This document shows positions 1-5,528 of a stretch of DNA of 6,979 nucleotides, one piece after another. The DNA comes from Alphaproteobacteria bacterium (GTDB taxonomy: Bacteria; Pseudomonadota; Alphaproteobacteria; SP197): the NCBI GenBank assembly GCA_022822575.1, contig JAJEBJ010000497.1:1-6979 (forward strand), given 5' to 3'. The notes beneath the pieces are model-generated. The model was given only the letters and a program-made list of their open reading frames with translations, was not told the DNA's origin and did no database searches. Both the position numbers and the translations under genes were made by a program. How positions within the stretch are numbered: the first letter of the stretch is position 1; every line of letters begins with the position of its first letter.

Positions 1-1165
1 CGACGCCGATGCACATGGTGACGAGCGCGCGCCTGGCGCCCTGGCGACGCATTTCGTAGACGGCCGTTGCCGTCAACCTGCCACCCGACGCACCAAGGGG
101 GTGGCCGAAAGCGATGGCGCCGCCATTGGGATTGACATGCCCGGCATCGTCGGCGAGCCCGAGTTCGCGGGTCACGGCAAGCACCTGGGCCGCGAAGGCC
201 TCGTTGAGTTCAATGATGTCGATATCGCCAAGGCAGATGCGCTCCCTCTCGAGGAGCTTGCGCGTCGAATGGACCGGCCCGATCCCCATGATCCGGGGCG
301 GCACTCCTCCAACCGCACCACCGGTGATGCGTGCAAGGGGGGCAAGGGCGTAGCGTTCGACCGCCCCTGACGATGCCACCAGAAGAGCCGAAGCGCCGTC
401 GTTGACTCCCGAGGCGTTGCCAGCGGTGACCGTTCCGTTGTCGCGGAAGGGCGCCGGCAGGCCCGCCAGCTTCTCGCGTGAGGTGTCACGCGGATGCTCG
501 TCGGCTGTCACCGTGACAGTCGTCCGGCCGGACGGTGCCGTGACCGGAACAAGCTCCTCGGCGATCTTTCCATCCCCGATGGCCGCGGCTGCCCGCAGCT
601 GGCTTCTGAGAGAAAAGGCGTCCTGATCTTCGCGTGTTATGCCCCGTTCCTCAGCCAGGTTCTCGGCTGTTTCCGGCATCTGGTCAACGCCATGAAGCTG
701 CCGCATCACCGGGTTGACGAAGCGCCAGCCGATGGTCGTGTCATGAATCTCCGCATGGCGCGAAAACCCCGTTTCGGCCTTCGCCATGACGAACGGAGCG
801 CGCGACATGCTCTCCACGCCACCAGCGATGACGAGTTGTGCCTCCCCGAGTTTCACGAGACGGGCGGCCTGCAGAACGGCCTCGAGACCTGAGCCGCACA
901 GTCGGTTGACCGTGACCCCTGGAACCTCCACGGGCAGCCCGGCGAGCAATGCGGCCATGCGTGCGACATTGCGGTTGTCCTCTCCGGCCTGATTGACGTT
1001 GCCGTAGATCACGTCATCGAGTCTGGACCAGTCCACCGTGGCATTGCGGTCCATGAGCGCGCGTATCGGGACGGCCGCAAGGTCATCGGTCCTGATGCTG
1101 GACAACTGGCCGCCATAACGCCCGAAAGGCGTGCGCACGGCATCGCAGATGTAGGCTTCGGGCAT
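1..1165 (-). CDS. pcaF: Beta-ketoadipyl-CoA / 3-oxoadipyl-CoA thiolase (acetyl-CoA acyltransferase), 3' end outside window
   Basis: This thiolase should cleave 3-oxoadipyl-CoA with CoA to succinyl-CoA and acetyl-CoA, the last step of the beta-ketoadipate or phenylacetate routes, in the cytoplasm. Read from ATG at 1165, 388 codons are visible of a family that is usually about 400 residues, so only the extreme C-terminus is missing. The start MPEAYICDAVRTPFGR is typical of the family. The acyl-accepting Cys90 sits in NRLCGSGLEAV. The NQAGEDNRNVARM stretch (about 58-70) is characteristic of the PcaF/PaaJ group. His355 lies in AFGHPLGASG and the second catalytic Cys385 in TMCIGV, next to the window edge. 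A GGGGAAGG ribosome site lies 7 nt upstream of the ATG. No other pca or paa gene is visible, so the choice between PcaF, PaaJ and a general acetyl-CoA acetyltransferase is inferred from similarity of motifs. The gene is divergent from the deiminase at 1280. Confidence 0.93.
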   Translation of the reverse strand, partial: MPEAYICDAVRTPFGRYGGQLSSIRTDDLAAVPIRALMDRNATVDWSRLDDVIYGNVNQAGEDNRNVARMAALLAGLPVEVPGVTVNRLCGSGLEAVLQAARLVKLGEAQLVIAGGVESMSRAPFVMAKAETGFSRHAEIHDTTIGWRFVNPVMRQLHGVDQMPETAENLAEERGITREDQDAFSLRSQLRAAAAIGDGKIAEELVPVTAPSGRTTVTVTADEHPRDTSREKLAGLPAPFRDNGTVTAGNASGVNDGASALLVASSGAVERYALAPLARITGGAVGGVPPRIMGIGPVHSTRKLLERERICLGDIDIIELNEAFAAQVLAVTRELGLADDAGHVNPNGGAIAFGHPLGASGGRLTATAVYEMRRQGARRALVTMCIGV

Positions 1166-1279
1166 GGCAACACCTTCCCCCACCGGATACCCACCATACT
1201 CCATGAGGGATAGAGCGCCAGCACGTCCGCATCCTTGCGTGTTGCCAGGACGGAGGCATGCCGTGCATCATGACCCGTG
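1166..1279. promoter_or_regulatory. Divergent intergenic region between thiolase and deiminase genes
   Basis: This 114-bp gap separates two divergently oriented genes and must carry the promoters for both, unless transcripts enter from elsewhere. It holds the thiolase ribosome site (complement of 1173-1180). A purine-rich GGACGGAGG lies at 1248-1256, which is about 23 nt before the deiminase ATG and so too far to be an ordinary ribosome site for it. No convincing -10/-35 pair could be picked by eye on either strand. The small ORFs across this gap look like chance frames. Confidence 0.45.
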
Positions 1280-1348
1280 ATGTCGATCAGACGCCAACTC
1301 CAGGGACTCATGGCCATCCTTCTGGGAGCAACGATCTCTGCAGACGCT
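1280..1348 (+). other. Predicted N-terminal signal peptide of the deiminase
   Basis: Residues 1-23 have the three parts of a bacterial signal peptide: a short basic start with the pair Arg4-Arg5, a hydrophobic core LMAILLGATI (10-19), and a small-residue A-D-A cleavage site before Ser24. The conserved catalytic domain begins about ten residues later at VPAEWEP. The twin arginine sits in SIRRQLQ, which only loosely resembles a Tat motif, so Sec is the simpler reading. If the true start were ATG 1310, the basic region would be lost. Confidence 0.6.
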
Positions 1349-2371
1349 TCAGGGGATTCGCCACGCCGCGTGCCGGCGGAGTGGGAACCGCAGGAAGCGA
1401 TCTGGATGCAGTGGCCCGGGCCATATGAAAAGTCCTACGAGACTGCTTTTGCCCGAATTGCAAACGTCGTCGCTGATTACGAGACACTCCACATCCTCCA
1501 TTCCGGACCGGCCATCCTGAAGAGTGCAAGGCGAGTGATTGCCAGAGAGGGAGGCAACCCCGATCATTCGAACATCGCGTGGCACGCCGTTGCCAGTGAC
1601 AGCGCGTGGATGCGAGACAACGGACCGGTGTGGATCATCGACGACGGCACGCTCACCATCCAGGACTGGAAGTTCGATGCCTGGGGAGGAGCCTGGGGCC
1701 CGCAGATCCCTTACGCCCTCGACGACCGGATACCGCTCGAAGTTGCCCGCATCACCGGAGTGCCCCACGAGACCGTGGCCATCGTGCATGAACGTGGCAA
1801 TCTCGAGTTCAACGGCACCGATACCGTCATGCTCAACTGGAGCGTCATCGGTGATCCGCGGCGCAATGCGGACTACACCCGGGAGCAGGCCGAGGCAGAC
1901 CTGAAGGCACACTTCGGCGTCAACAAGGTGGTCTTCATCGAAGGGGTGCCGGACGGCGACCTCACCAACGGACACATCGACGGCATCGCCCGCTTCATCG
2001 ACAGCGACACCGTCGTTGTCGCACGGTGCACGGAAGACGCAGGCTGCCCCGCCAACACGAGCGAAGTCTTCGAGAATGCTGCGCAGACCATCGCCGCAGC
2101 CGGATTCACCGTCATCCGCGATCCCGTCGACACTGCGGTGGTTCATCGGGGCATGACATTCCGCACCAACTACATGAACTGGCTGGTTGGCAACGGGTTT
2201 GTCATCACCACCGGTTTCGGCCACGCCGCTGCGGACGAAGCCGCAAGACAACGCCTGGAAACCTACTTTCCCGGGCGCCAAATTTATGTCATCGAGATGC
2301 TCGATTCCTGGGCAGCCGGCGGCGGCGTCCACTGCCATACCAACGATCAGCCCGCGTTGCCAAGCCACTGA
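1280..2371 (+). CDS. Agmatine deiminase / bacterial peptidylarginine deiminase family protein with predicted signal peptide
   Basis: This belongs to the guanidino-group-modifying family (PAD_porph/AguA type) that hydrolyses agmatine, or peptidyl-arginine, to the ureido product plus ammonia through a cysteine intermediate. From ATG at 1280 it is 363 residues, a normal family length once the leader is included. Family landmarks run in order: VPAEWEPQEAIWMQWPG (about 31-47), SDSAWMRDNGPVW with Asp113 (107-118), DWKFDAWGGAWGPQ (129-142), ERGNLEFNGTD with Glu171 (171-181), LTNGHIDG with His232 and Asp234, RTNYMNWLV (295-303), and the catalytic Cys352 in AGGGVHCHTNDQP at the C-terminus. The N-terminus has Arg4-Arg5, a hydrophobic stretch 10-19 and an A-D-A site ending at residue 23, which reads as a Sec (or weak Tat-like) signal. 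The start is uncertain: GTG 1277 directly precedes ATG 1280, an in-frame TGA at 1271 limits extension, and ATG 1310 would remove the basic n-region. No ribosome site is obvious. Whether agmatine or a peptide is the substrate is not readable. Confidence 0.9.
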   Translation: MSIRRQLQGLMAILLGATISADASGDSPRRVPAEWEPQEAIWMQWPGPYEKSYETAFARIANVVADYETLHILHSGPAILKSARRVIAREGGNPDHSNIAWHAVASDSAWMRDNGPVWIIDDGTLTIQDWKFDAWGGAWGPQIPYALDDRIPLEVARITGVPHETVAIVHERGNLEFNGTDTVMLNWSVIGDPRRNADYTREQAEADLKAHFGVNKVVFIEGVPDGDLTNGHIDGIARFIDSDTVVVARCTEDAGCPANTSEVFENAAQTIAAAGFTVIRDPVDTAVVHRGMTFRTNYMNWLVGNGFVITTGFGHAAADEAARQRLETYFPGRQIYVIEMLDSWAAGGGVHCHTNDQPALPSH

Positions 2372-2392
2372 AAGAGGTTTCGAATTTCTCTC

Positions 2393-2422
2393 ATGCGCGA
2401 TGATCGAGGGGCGAGTGCGCAT
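2393..2422 (+). other. Inverted repeat downstream of the deiminase (possible weak terminator)
   Basis: ATGCGC at 2393-2398 is exactly complementary to GCGCAT at 2417-2422, with an 18-nt loop that can form a further TCG/CGA pairing. It begins 22 nt after the deiminase stop codon. No T-run follows, so it is not a classical intrinsic terminator. It could slow transcription or be chance. Confidence 0.25.
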
Positions 2423-2519
2423 CGGGAATGCCCACGCGCGTTGTCATGACTCCGCGTATCCTTCCCTTGTCACTTCGACCGGACCGATTGAAAGCGGCGC
2501 AGCCCGGGACTAGCCTTTC

Positions 2520-2539
2520 CCGATCGTGCTCCGATCGTG
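2520..2539 (+). repeat. 9-bp direct repeat one helical turn apart, upstream of the dioxygenase
   Basis: CCGATCGTG occurs at 2520-2528 and again at 2531-2539, exactly 11 bp apart start to start. Each copy contains the palindrome CGATCG. The second copy runs into the GGAGG ribosome site of the gene starting at 2553. Same-face spacing in a promoter-proximal position is compatible with an operator, but only two copies are present and no cognate regulator is identified. Confidence 0.4.
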
Positions 2540-2543
2540 GAGG
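2539..2543 (+). promoter_or_regulatory. Ribosome binding site fixing the dioxygenase start at 2553
   Basis: GGAGG at 2539-2543 sits 9 nt before ATG 2553. It lies inside the longer reading frame that opens with GTG at 2526, and therefore argues for the ATG 2553 start over that upstream GTG. Confidence 0.75.
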
Positions 2544-2552
2544 CGGACGGTC

Positions 2553-3356
2553 ATGCAGCTCGAACGTGATCAGATGGACCGGTTTCACGAGACCGGTTAT
2601 CTCATGCTTCCCAACCTCTTCTCGACGGACGAGGCGGAAGTTCTTCGACAGGCTGCGGCCGAGGTCTATGCCCTCGACCGGAAGGAGGTGGTGCGCGAGA
2701 AGGATGGCGCGTCCCCGCGCACGGCCTTCGCGGCGCATTGCTACCACGAGGCCTTCCGGAGGCTTGGACGCCATCCGCGCCTGATCGAACCCGTCATGCA
2801 GTTGCTCGGTGGACCGGTCTACATGCACCAGTACAAGGTCAACGCCAAGGTCGCTTTCAACGGCGACGTCTGGCAATGGCACCAGGACTACGGTACCTGG
2901 TCTCGCGATGACCTGATGCCCGAGGCGCGCGCGATGAACATTGCCCTCTTCGTCGACGACGTGACCGAGTTCAACGGTCCGTTGTGGATCATCCCCGGCT
3001 CGCACCGGGGTGGTGTTTACGAGGCCGGGCACGACCTGGATACCACGAGCTATCCCCTCTGGACGCTCAATCGGGCTACAGTTACGGACCTGGCGGAGCG
3101 GGGCGGGATATTCTCGGCCAAGGGCAAGGCCGGCAGTGTACTGATGTTCCACGGCAACCTCGTCCATGCGTCCTCACCCAACATGTCGCCGTGGGGCAGA
3201 ACCGTCGTCTATCTCTCGCTGTGCCATGTCGACAACCACATCCGGCGCTTCAAGCGGCCAGAATGGATCGCCCATCGCGACTTTGCCCCCATCGAACCGT
3301 TGTCCGACAACTGCCTGACCGAGTCGATGCCCGGAACGGCCGAAGCCGTCGCGTGA
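2553..3356 (+). CDS. Phytanoyl-CoA dioxygenase (PhyH) family Fe(II)/2-oxoglutarate-dependent oxygenase
   Basis: The protein is a 267-residue cytoplasmic oxygenase that should couple 2-oxoglutarate decarboxylation to hydroxylation of an unknown small molecule. It opens with the PhyH-typical FHETGYLMLPNLFS (11-24). The metal-binding HxD is His110-Asp112 in WQWHQDYGTW, the distal His is most likely His205 in FHGNLVHASSPN, and Arg216 in SPWGRTVVY fits the 2-oxoglutarate carboxylate-binding position. WIIPGSHRGG (145-154) is also typical. The stretch WHQDYGTWSRDDLMPEARA resembles the signature region of ectoine hydroxylase EctD, but differs from it, and no ectoine synthesis genes are nearby, so EctD itself is not claimed. 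ATG 2553 is chosen because of GGAGG 9 nt upstream. The stop TGA overlaps the GTG start of the next gene, so the two are almost certainly cotranscribed and translationally coupled. The deiminase ends 181 bp upstream and may be separate. Confidence 0.92.
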   Translation: MQLERDQMDRFHETGYLMLPNLFSTDEAEVLRQAAAEVYALDRKEVVREKDGASPRTAFAAHCYHEAFRRLGRHPRLIEPVMQLLGGPVYMHQYKVNAKVAFNGDVWQWHQDYGTWSRDDLMPEARAMNIALFVDDVTEFNGPLWIIPGSHRGGVYEAGHDLDTTSYPLWTLNRATVTDLAERGGIFSAKGKAGSVLMFHGNLVHASSPNMSPWGRTVVYLSLCHVDNHIRRFKRPEWIAHRDFAPIEPLSDNCLTESMPGTAEAVA

Positions 3357-4723
3357 ATCTTCACCGCCTGTTGTTGGCTCGGCAGGCGCAGGACAATCCG
3401 GTCCGCATCGGTGTTGTCGGGTGCGGAAAGTTCGCCTCGATGTTCCTCGCCCAGGCGATCAGGACACCAGGACTTCATGTCGCTGTCATTGCCGACATCA
3501 ACCCTGAGGGTGCTCGCGAAAACCTGGCGCGCATCGGCTGGCCGGGCGAACGCTACGCCAGCGCCGATCTTGAAACGGCGCTGCGTTCGGGTGCGACGTG
3601 GATTGTCGATGATGCGCAGGCGCCATTCCGCGAAGGGGCCATCGACCTCGTCGTCGACGCCACCGGAGATCCGGCAGCGGGAGTGAGAAATGTCCTGCTC
3701 GCCTGCCGCCATGGCAAGCCGATCATCATGGTCAATGTCGAGGCCGACGCTCTGGCCGGTCCGTTGCTGGCAGAAAAGGCGCGCGAGGCAGGCATCGTCT
3801 ATTCGCTCGCCTACGGGGACCAACCGGCGTTGGTCTGCGATCTCGTCGACTGGGCCCGGGCCAGCGGCTTCGACGTCGTCGCCGCGGGACGCGGCCACAA
3901 GTGGTTACCGGAGTTCCGGTTCTATACGCCCGACAACGTCTGGGACGGCTACGGCTTGACGCCGGATGAGGCCGTCGAGGGCGGACTCAATCCCAGAATG
4001 TTCACCTCCTTCCTCGACGGCAGCAAACCGGCGATCGAGAGTACGGCGATCGCCAACGCCACAGGCCTTACGCCGGCGCCGGACGGTCTCGGCTATCCGC
4101 CGACCAGCATCGACGGATTGCCGAATGTCTGCAGAACACGTTGCGAGGGCGGCATGCTGCACCACAAGGGACAGGTCGAAGTGGTATCCTCGCTCAATCG
4201 CGACGGTGTGCCGATCGAGTACGACATCCGCTTCGGCGTTTTCGTCGTCTTCGAGGCCGACACCGACTACATCGCCCGGTGCTTCCGCGAGTACGGCCTC
4301 AGGACCGACGACAGCGGCCGCTACGCCGCACTGTACAAGCGATGGCACCTGATCGGGCTGGAGCTCGGCATCAGTGTCGCCAGCGTCGCGCTGCGCGGGG
4401 AACCAACGGGCGCCGCAACCGGCTGGAGGGCCGATACCGTCGCCGTCGCCAAGCGCGACCTTGCAGTCGGCGAACTGCTCGACGGCGAAGGCGGTTACAC
4501 GGTTTCGGGACAGCTGATGCCTGCAGCACGCTCACTGCAGGAGGGCGCCCTGCCGATGGGTCTCACCCACCGGGCACGCCTCGCAAATGCGGTCGAGAGG
4601 GGAAAAGTGGTCCGCTGGTCGGACGTCGCCGTCGATGACGCGGACCCCGCCGTGCGGCTGCGGCTGGAAATGGAGAAGCTCAACCGCCCGGCATTGCTGC
4701 GAACCGCCGACACTGCCACATAA
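3353..4723 (+). CDS. COG4091-type NAD(P)-dependent dehydrogenase (homoserine dehydrogenase-like) with C-terminal SAF domain
   Basis: This 456-residue protein matches the family annotated as predicted homoserine dehydrogenase with a SAF domain, whose members mostly lack a known substrate. An N-terminal Rossmann fold begins at VRIGVVGCGKFASMF, with the glycine loop at 23-28, a nucleotide-strand acid region VIADINP (45-51), then VVDATGDP (100-107) and IIMVNVEADA (125-134). The middle part carries SLAYGDQPALVCDL (151-164) and GRGHKWLPEF (179-188). The last 100 residues form the SAF-like region, including VAVAKRDLAVGELLDGEGGY (363-382) and RGKVVRWSDVAVD (416-428). The GTG start at 3353 overlaps the oxygenase stop (GTGA), and the resulting N-terminus VNLHRLLLARQAQDNPVRIG is the usual one for the family, which supports it over longer in-frame versions. 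No ribosome site is evident, consistent with translational coupling. The likely role is oxidation or reduction of a substrate or product shared with the oxygenase; this is inference. Confidence 0.9.
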   Translation: MNLHRLLLARQAQDNPVRIGVVGCGKFASMFLAQAIRTPGLHVAVIADINPEGARENLARIGWPGERYASADLETALRSGATWIVDDAQAPFREGAIDLVVDATGDPAAGVRNVLLACRHGKPIIMVNVEADALAGPLLAEKAREAGIVYSLAYGDQPALVCDLVDWARASGFDVVAAGRGHKWLPEFRFYTPDNVWDGYGLTPDEAVEGGLNPRMFTSFLDGSKPAIESTAIANATGLTPAPDGLGYPPTSIDGLPNVCRTRCEGGMLHHKGQVEVVSSLNRDGVPIEYDIRFGVFVVFEADTDYIARCFREYGLRTDDSGRYAALYKRWHLIGLELGISVASVALRGEPTGAATGWRADTVAVAKRDLAVGELLDGEGGYTVSGQLMPAARSLQEGALPMGLTHRARLANAVERGKVVRWSDVAVDDADPAVRLRLEMEKLNRPALLRTADTAT

Positions 4724-4760
4724 CCTTCCGGACGATCGGTATGAGCCGGCGGGAGCTCGT

Positions 4761-4793
4761 CACCGGGGCCGGTTACGGCCACTCCGGGCGGTG
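4761..4793. terminator. Candidate bidirectional terminator between convergent genes
   Basis: GGCCG-GTTA-CGGCC at 4767-4780 forms a perfect 5-bp stem with a 4-nt loop. Outer arms CACCG (4761-4765) and CGGTG (4789-4793) can extend it past an asymmetric bulge. It lies between the stops of the plus-strand dehydrogenase (4723) and the minus-strand four-cysteine protein (4805), where a shared terminator is expected. No T-tract follows on either strand, so function is uncertain. Confidence 0.35.
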
Positions 4794-4804
4794 TGCAGCC
4801 CTGA

Positions 4805-4993
4805 TCAGGTCTGATCGGTGGTCTTCGCCTTGCCTGCCCTTGTAAAGTGATCGAGGGCGGCAGCGAACTTGTCGCGGCAACCCGGGTTGCAGAAACCGAC
4901 GACATCGCCATTGAACTCGATGAGTGAGTCGGCGGCGACCGGTTCTCCCGACCAGGGACAGGTCTCGTTGATGCAGTCGTCAGGATCGAGCAT
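4805..4993 (-). CDS. Small four-cysteine (YHS/TRASH-like) putative zinc-binding protein
   Basis: This is a 62-residue protein with Cys7 and Cys12 (DCINETCPWSGEPV) and Cys35 and Cys39 (VVGFCNPGCRDKF), spaced as expected for a single treble-clef-like metal site of the YHS/TRASH type. The pattern of a C-P-x-S-G-x-P-V motif followed by a GFC-x3-C-x2-KF motif recurs in small proteobacterial proteins, which databases often call YHS-domain proteins or, misleadingly, glutathione S-transferases. It has no signal peptide or membrane segment. A GAGGAG ribosome site lies 10 nt upstream and overlaps the stop codon of the VOC gene, with only 14 bp between the two genes, so they form an operon. The function is unknown; metal sensing or handling is a reasonable guess. 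Confidence 0.82.
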   Translation of the reverse strand: MLDPDDCINETCPWSGEPVAADSLIEFNGDVVGFCNPGCRDKFAAALDHFTRAGKAKTTDQT

Positions 4994-5003
4994 GAAACCA
5001 ATG

Positions 5004-5010
5004 CTCCTCA
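5004..5010 (-). promoter_or_regulatory. Ribosome site of the four-cysteine gene overlapping the VOC stop codon
   Basis: On the minus strand the bases read TGAGGAG: the VOC stop TGA (5010-5008) is part of the GAGGAG ribosome site (5009-5004) for the gene starting at 4993. This arrangement favours re-initiation by ribosomes finishing the VOC frame. Confidence 0.65.
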
Positions 5011-5442
5011 GGTGGCAGACCAGGAGAAACTACCGGATTCGTCCAATGGCGAGAAGGGATTCCATGCCACTTCCCAAATGTGCCCATCGGGGTCGCGGAA
5101 GTGTCCGGAATGGCCTCCCCAGAAGACATCTGCCGCCGCCTTCATGAGTGTGCCTCCCGCTTCGACGGCCTCATCGAGTGTCTTTGCCACCTCATCGCGG
5201 GAGCGCACGTTGAAGGCAAGCACAACGCCACCATCCGCTTCACATGAGAGATCACCAATCCCCATCTCCTCGCGGAACCGTTGACGTGGATAGAGAGCAA
5301 AACCGATCCCGTTCAGGGTAAAGCAGACGATTTCGCTGGCCGCCGTCTCGCTTGCCACGCGCCAGCCAAGCGCTTCGTAGAAGGCCCGGGCCCTTGCCAG
5401 GTCGTCAACGGTCAGGGTGATGATGCTGAGTCTCTGTTCCAT
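5008..5442 (-). CDS. VOC superfamily (glyoxalase/bleomycin-resistance/dioxygenase fold) protein
   Basis: This is a 144-residue protein of the vicinal-oxygen-chelate fold. It starts with MEQRLSIITLTVDDLARARA and FYEALGW, the usual first beta-alpha unit of single-domain VOC proteins. It continues through FALYPRQRF (about 49-57), VVLAFNVRS (about 73-81) and EAVEAGGTLMKAA, and ends with the family C-terminal motif GHFRDPDGHIWEVAWNPF, which contains the Glu expected to bind metal. The substrate is not readable; such proteins are often annotated generically as glyoxalase-like. ATG 5442 is preferred over longer in-frame starts because the extension has no family resemblance; a clear ribosome site is lacking. 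It leads a two-gene unit with the four-cysteine protein and is divergent from the gene at 5529. Confidence 0.88.
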   Translation of the reverse strand: MEQRLSIITLTVDDLARARAFYEALGWRVASETAASEIVCFTLNGIGFALYPRQRFREEMGIGDLSCEADGGVVLAFNVRSRDEVAKTLDEAVEAGGTLMKAAADVFWGGHSGHFRDPDGHIWEVAWNPFSPLDESGSFSWSAT

Positions 5443-5528
5443 GGTTGATCTGCCAGTCCCGGTATCGGAGGGGTTTACCGTCTCGCCAGTGCGGTGCAAG
5501 GTCTCGCAAAACGTCGACGACCTCAACC
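5443..5528. promoter_or_regulatory. Divergent promoter region with a 7-bp direct repeat
   Basis: This 86-bp space separates the divergent VOC gene and the small membrane protein gene. GTCTCGC occurs at 5480-5486 and 5501-5507, 21 bp apart start to start (about two helical turns). No convincing -10/-35 elements were picked by eye. A 7-bp repeat may be chance. Confidence 0.3.

Noticed and set aside
1166..1204. Longer thiolase start at ATG 1204
   Set aside because: The frame is open upstream, but MPEAYICDAVRTP at 1165 matches the family N-terminus and has a well-placed GGGGAAGG 7 nt upstream.
1009..1317. Minus-strand open frame across the thiolase start and the upstream gap
   Set aside because: It overlaps the thiolase in another frame and the deiminase signal peptide on the other strand, with no recognisable domain.
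1349..2422. Long minus-strand open frame (357 codons) antisense to the deiminase
   Set aside because: It shows no domain motifs and lies opposite a gene with a full set of catalytic motifs. Long antisense frames are expected with this G/C third-position bias.
2467..2495. TTGTCA as a -35 element for the oxygenase unit
   Set aside because: At 17-bp spacing the -10 position reads GAAAGC, which is not a credible -10 hexamer.
2391..3167. Minus-strand open frame (258 codons) opposite the dioxygenase
   Set aside because: No recognisable motif, and it covers the HxD-containing coding region on the other strand; treated as a shadow frame.
2984..3352. N-terminal extension of the SAF dehydrogenase inside the oxygenase gene (possible fusion)
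   Set aside because: The frame is open, but the translated extension is an out-of-frame reading of the oxygenase. The family N-terminus begins exactly at GTG 3353.
3209..3898. Minus-strand open frame (229 codons) opposite the dehydrogenase
   Set aside because: No family resemblance; it spans the boundary of two well-supported plus-strand genes.
5443..5526. Longer VOC protein starting at 5526
   Set aside because: The extra 28 residues have no VOC resemblance and would nearly fill the divergent promoter region.
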